In this document: positions 63,264 to 64,000 of the stretch, piece after piece
Position numbering within the stretch: the first letter of the stretch is position 1
Layout of the letters: each line of letters starts with the position of its first letter
Assembly: GCA_910574345.1 (NCBI GenBank)
Contig: CAJSZV010000002.1
Span: forward strand, 186,001 to 250,000
Reading direction: 5' to 3'
DNA: 64,000 nucleotides
DNA from: Clostridiaceae bacterium
GTDB lineage: Bacteria > Bacillota > Clostridia > Lachnospirales > Lachnospiraceae
Made by a program: the position numbers and the translations under genes
The notes under the pieces: model-generated
Seen by the model: only the letters and a program-made list of their open reading frames with translations
The model's database searches: none
What the model was told of the DNA's origin: nothing

Positions 63264-64000
63264 CGCCCACGGACATATGGGCACGAAGGCGGAACGAAAC
63301 GAACGAAGGGAAGCCGGAATTCCCAGCATTTTGTGTGCAATTACCCCGAAAGAGGCAAAAGAACTGATCAGAGAAAGCCGGGAGGAGAACCTTGGGGGAG
63401 AAGACGGCCGGCAGCAGGAGAGATATCTTTTTCCCGCTGCCGGCATCCATCCCTGGTATGCGGACCGGTATGAACTGCAGGATATGGAAACATGGATGGA
63501 GCGCTGTCCCCTTATAGGTGAAATCGGCATGGACAGCGTCTGGTGCAGTGTGGATCTGAAGACTCAGGAAATTAGATTTCGGCAGCAGCTGGAACTGGCC
63601 TTGAGACAGAACAAGCCGGTTATTCTTCACACCAAAGGACAGGAAAAGGAAATAGGAGATGTGATCAGACAATATCCGAACCGTTATCTGGTTCACTGGT
63701 ATTCCTGTGATTCTTATCTGGAAAAATATCTTGAGATGGACTGTTGCTTTTCCATAGGACCTGACGTATGGTGGAATCCTTCCGTACAGAACACGGCGCG
63801 GCAGGTTCCCGCAGACAGACTTCTTATAGAGACAGACGGACTTGACGCGGTGAAATGGGCTTATGAGGAGGGGATAAAGGCTTTCAAAAAGAATATAATA
63901 AAAAAGCCGGAAACATGGGAGGGGACAGAGCATGTGACATTTGCCCTGGCTCATACACTGGAAGCAGTGGCGGAGATACGGCATATGCCGCCTGAAAGGC
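63238..64000 (+). CDS. TatD-like metal-dependent hydrolase (3' truncated)
   Basis: The frame runs off the window end (254 codons seen). TatD-type metal ligands are all in place: DAHGH near the start, the Glu in LIGEIGMDS, His in VILHTKG, His in YLVHWYS and Asp in LIETDGLD. GGAGGTG at 63224-63230 is well placed for ATG 63238, which overlaps thiZ by 26 bp, so it belongs to the TPP-controlled operon. TatD proteins are nucleases or general amidohydrolase-fold enzymes. Its place here suggests processing of an imported pyrimidine, like YlmB in Bacillus, but that is inference. Confidence 0.85.
   Translation, partial: MTVPWLLSDAHGHMGTKAERNERREAGIPSILCAITPKEAKELIRESREENLGGEDGRQQERYLFPAAGIHPWYADRYELQDMETWMERCPLIGEIGMDSVWCSVDLKTQEIRFRQQLELALRQNKPVILHTKGQEKEIGDVIRQYPNRYLVHWYSCDSYLEKYLEMDCCFSIGPDVWWNPSVQNTARQVPADRLLIETDGLDAVKWAYEEGIKAFKKNIIKKPETWEGTEHVTFALAHTLEAVAEIRHMPPER

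Noticed and set aside
1-64000. tRNA or rRNA genes
   Set aside because: I saw no cloverleaf with a GTTCGA-type T-loop and no rRNA-like sequence on either strand. A covariance-model scan would settle this.

Overview
The window looks like a chromosomal motility and chemotaxis island of a low-to-mid GC Gram-positive Clostridia, most likely a motile gut Lachnospiraceae (Clostridium cluster XIVa, Lachnoclostridium/Enterocloster-like). The reasons are the CsrA-FliW-flagellin logic, a FlgM anti-sigma factor with matching sigma-28 promoters, strong GGAGG ribosome binding sites, clostridial choline-binding-type wall repeats, a DUF3798 ABC transporter, and two Rpn/PD-(D/E)XK transposase-like genes with EGREEG tails. 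The genus is inferred; the class is well supported.

Layout. Positions 1-4205 (+): the 3' end of a flagellar rod gene, then cheC, cheD, cheV, a secreted wall-binding-repeat protein and a small repeat-built coiled-coil protein. 4310-5876 (-): a ParA-type ATPase overlapping a ComFB-domain protein. 5927-7561: an Rpn nuclease gene bracketed by a 40-bp imperfect direct repeat. 7668-12514 (+): fliD, fliS, a FliT-like chaperone and a degenerate nucleotidyltransferase-like protein. 12561-18051 (-): flgM, flgN, flgK, flgL, a YviE-position protein, fliW and csrA. 18338-25451 (+): a FliK-like protein, a FlhB-tail protein, two wall-repeat proteins, a lytic transglycosylase, a PilZ protein and a glycosyltransferase. 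25749-29053 (+): a second Rpn gene and two flagellins. 29199-34665: four more TPR-tailed family-2 glycosyltransferases. 34756-40538 (-): cheA, cheW, cheR, cheB and a membrane C39-like peptidase. 40914-46321 (+): three chemoreceptors.

Beyond about 46.3 kb the island gives way to metabolic and transport genes: a DUF3798 ABC transporter (46570-52178), a DUF6688-like membrane protein, a polar amino acid ABC transporter with a MATE exporter, an SGNH hydrolase, endonuclease III, a CHAP lysin with wall repeats, an unrecognised gene, and a TPP-riboswitch-controlled ThiXYZ-type transporter followed by a TatD-like hydrolase cut by the window end.

How it fits together. At least six promoter-like sites read TTAW-N15-GCCGATAW or close to it. 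They stand before flgM, the fliK-like gene, both flagellins, cheA and the first chemoreceptor, with a weaker one before fliD. They form divergent pairs in the flgM/fliK-like and cheA/MCP gaps. FlgM would hold sigma-28 until the hook is complete. FliW-CsrA would then gate flagellin translation through a CsrA-like site in the flagellin leader. The glycosyltransferases around the flagellins probably decorate filament protein. Two candidate cyclic-dinucleotide readers (PilZ and ComFB) sit in the same island.
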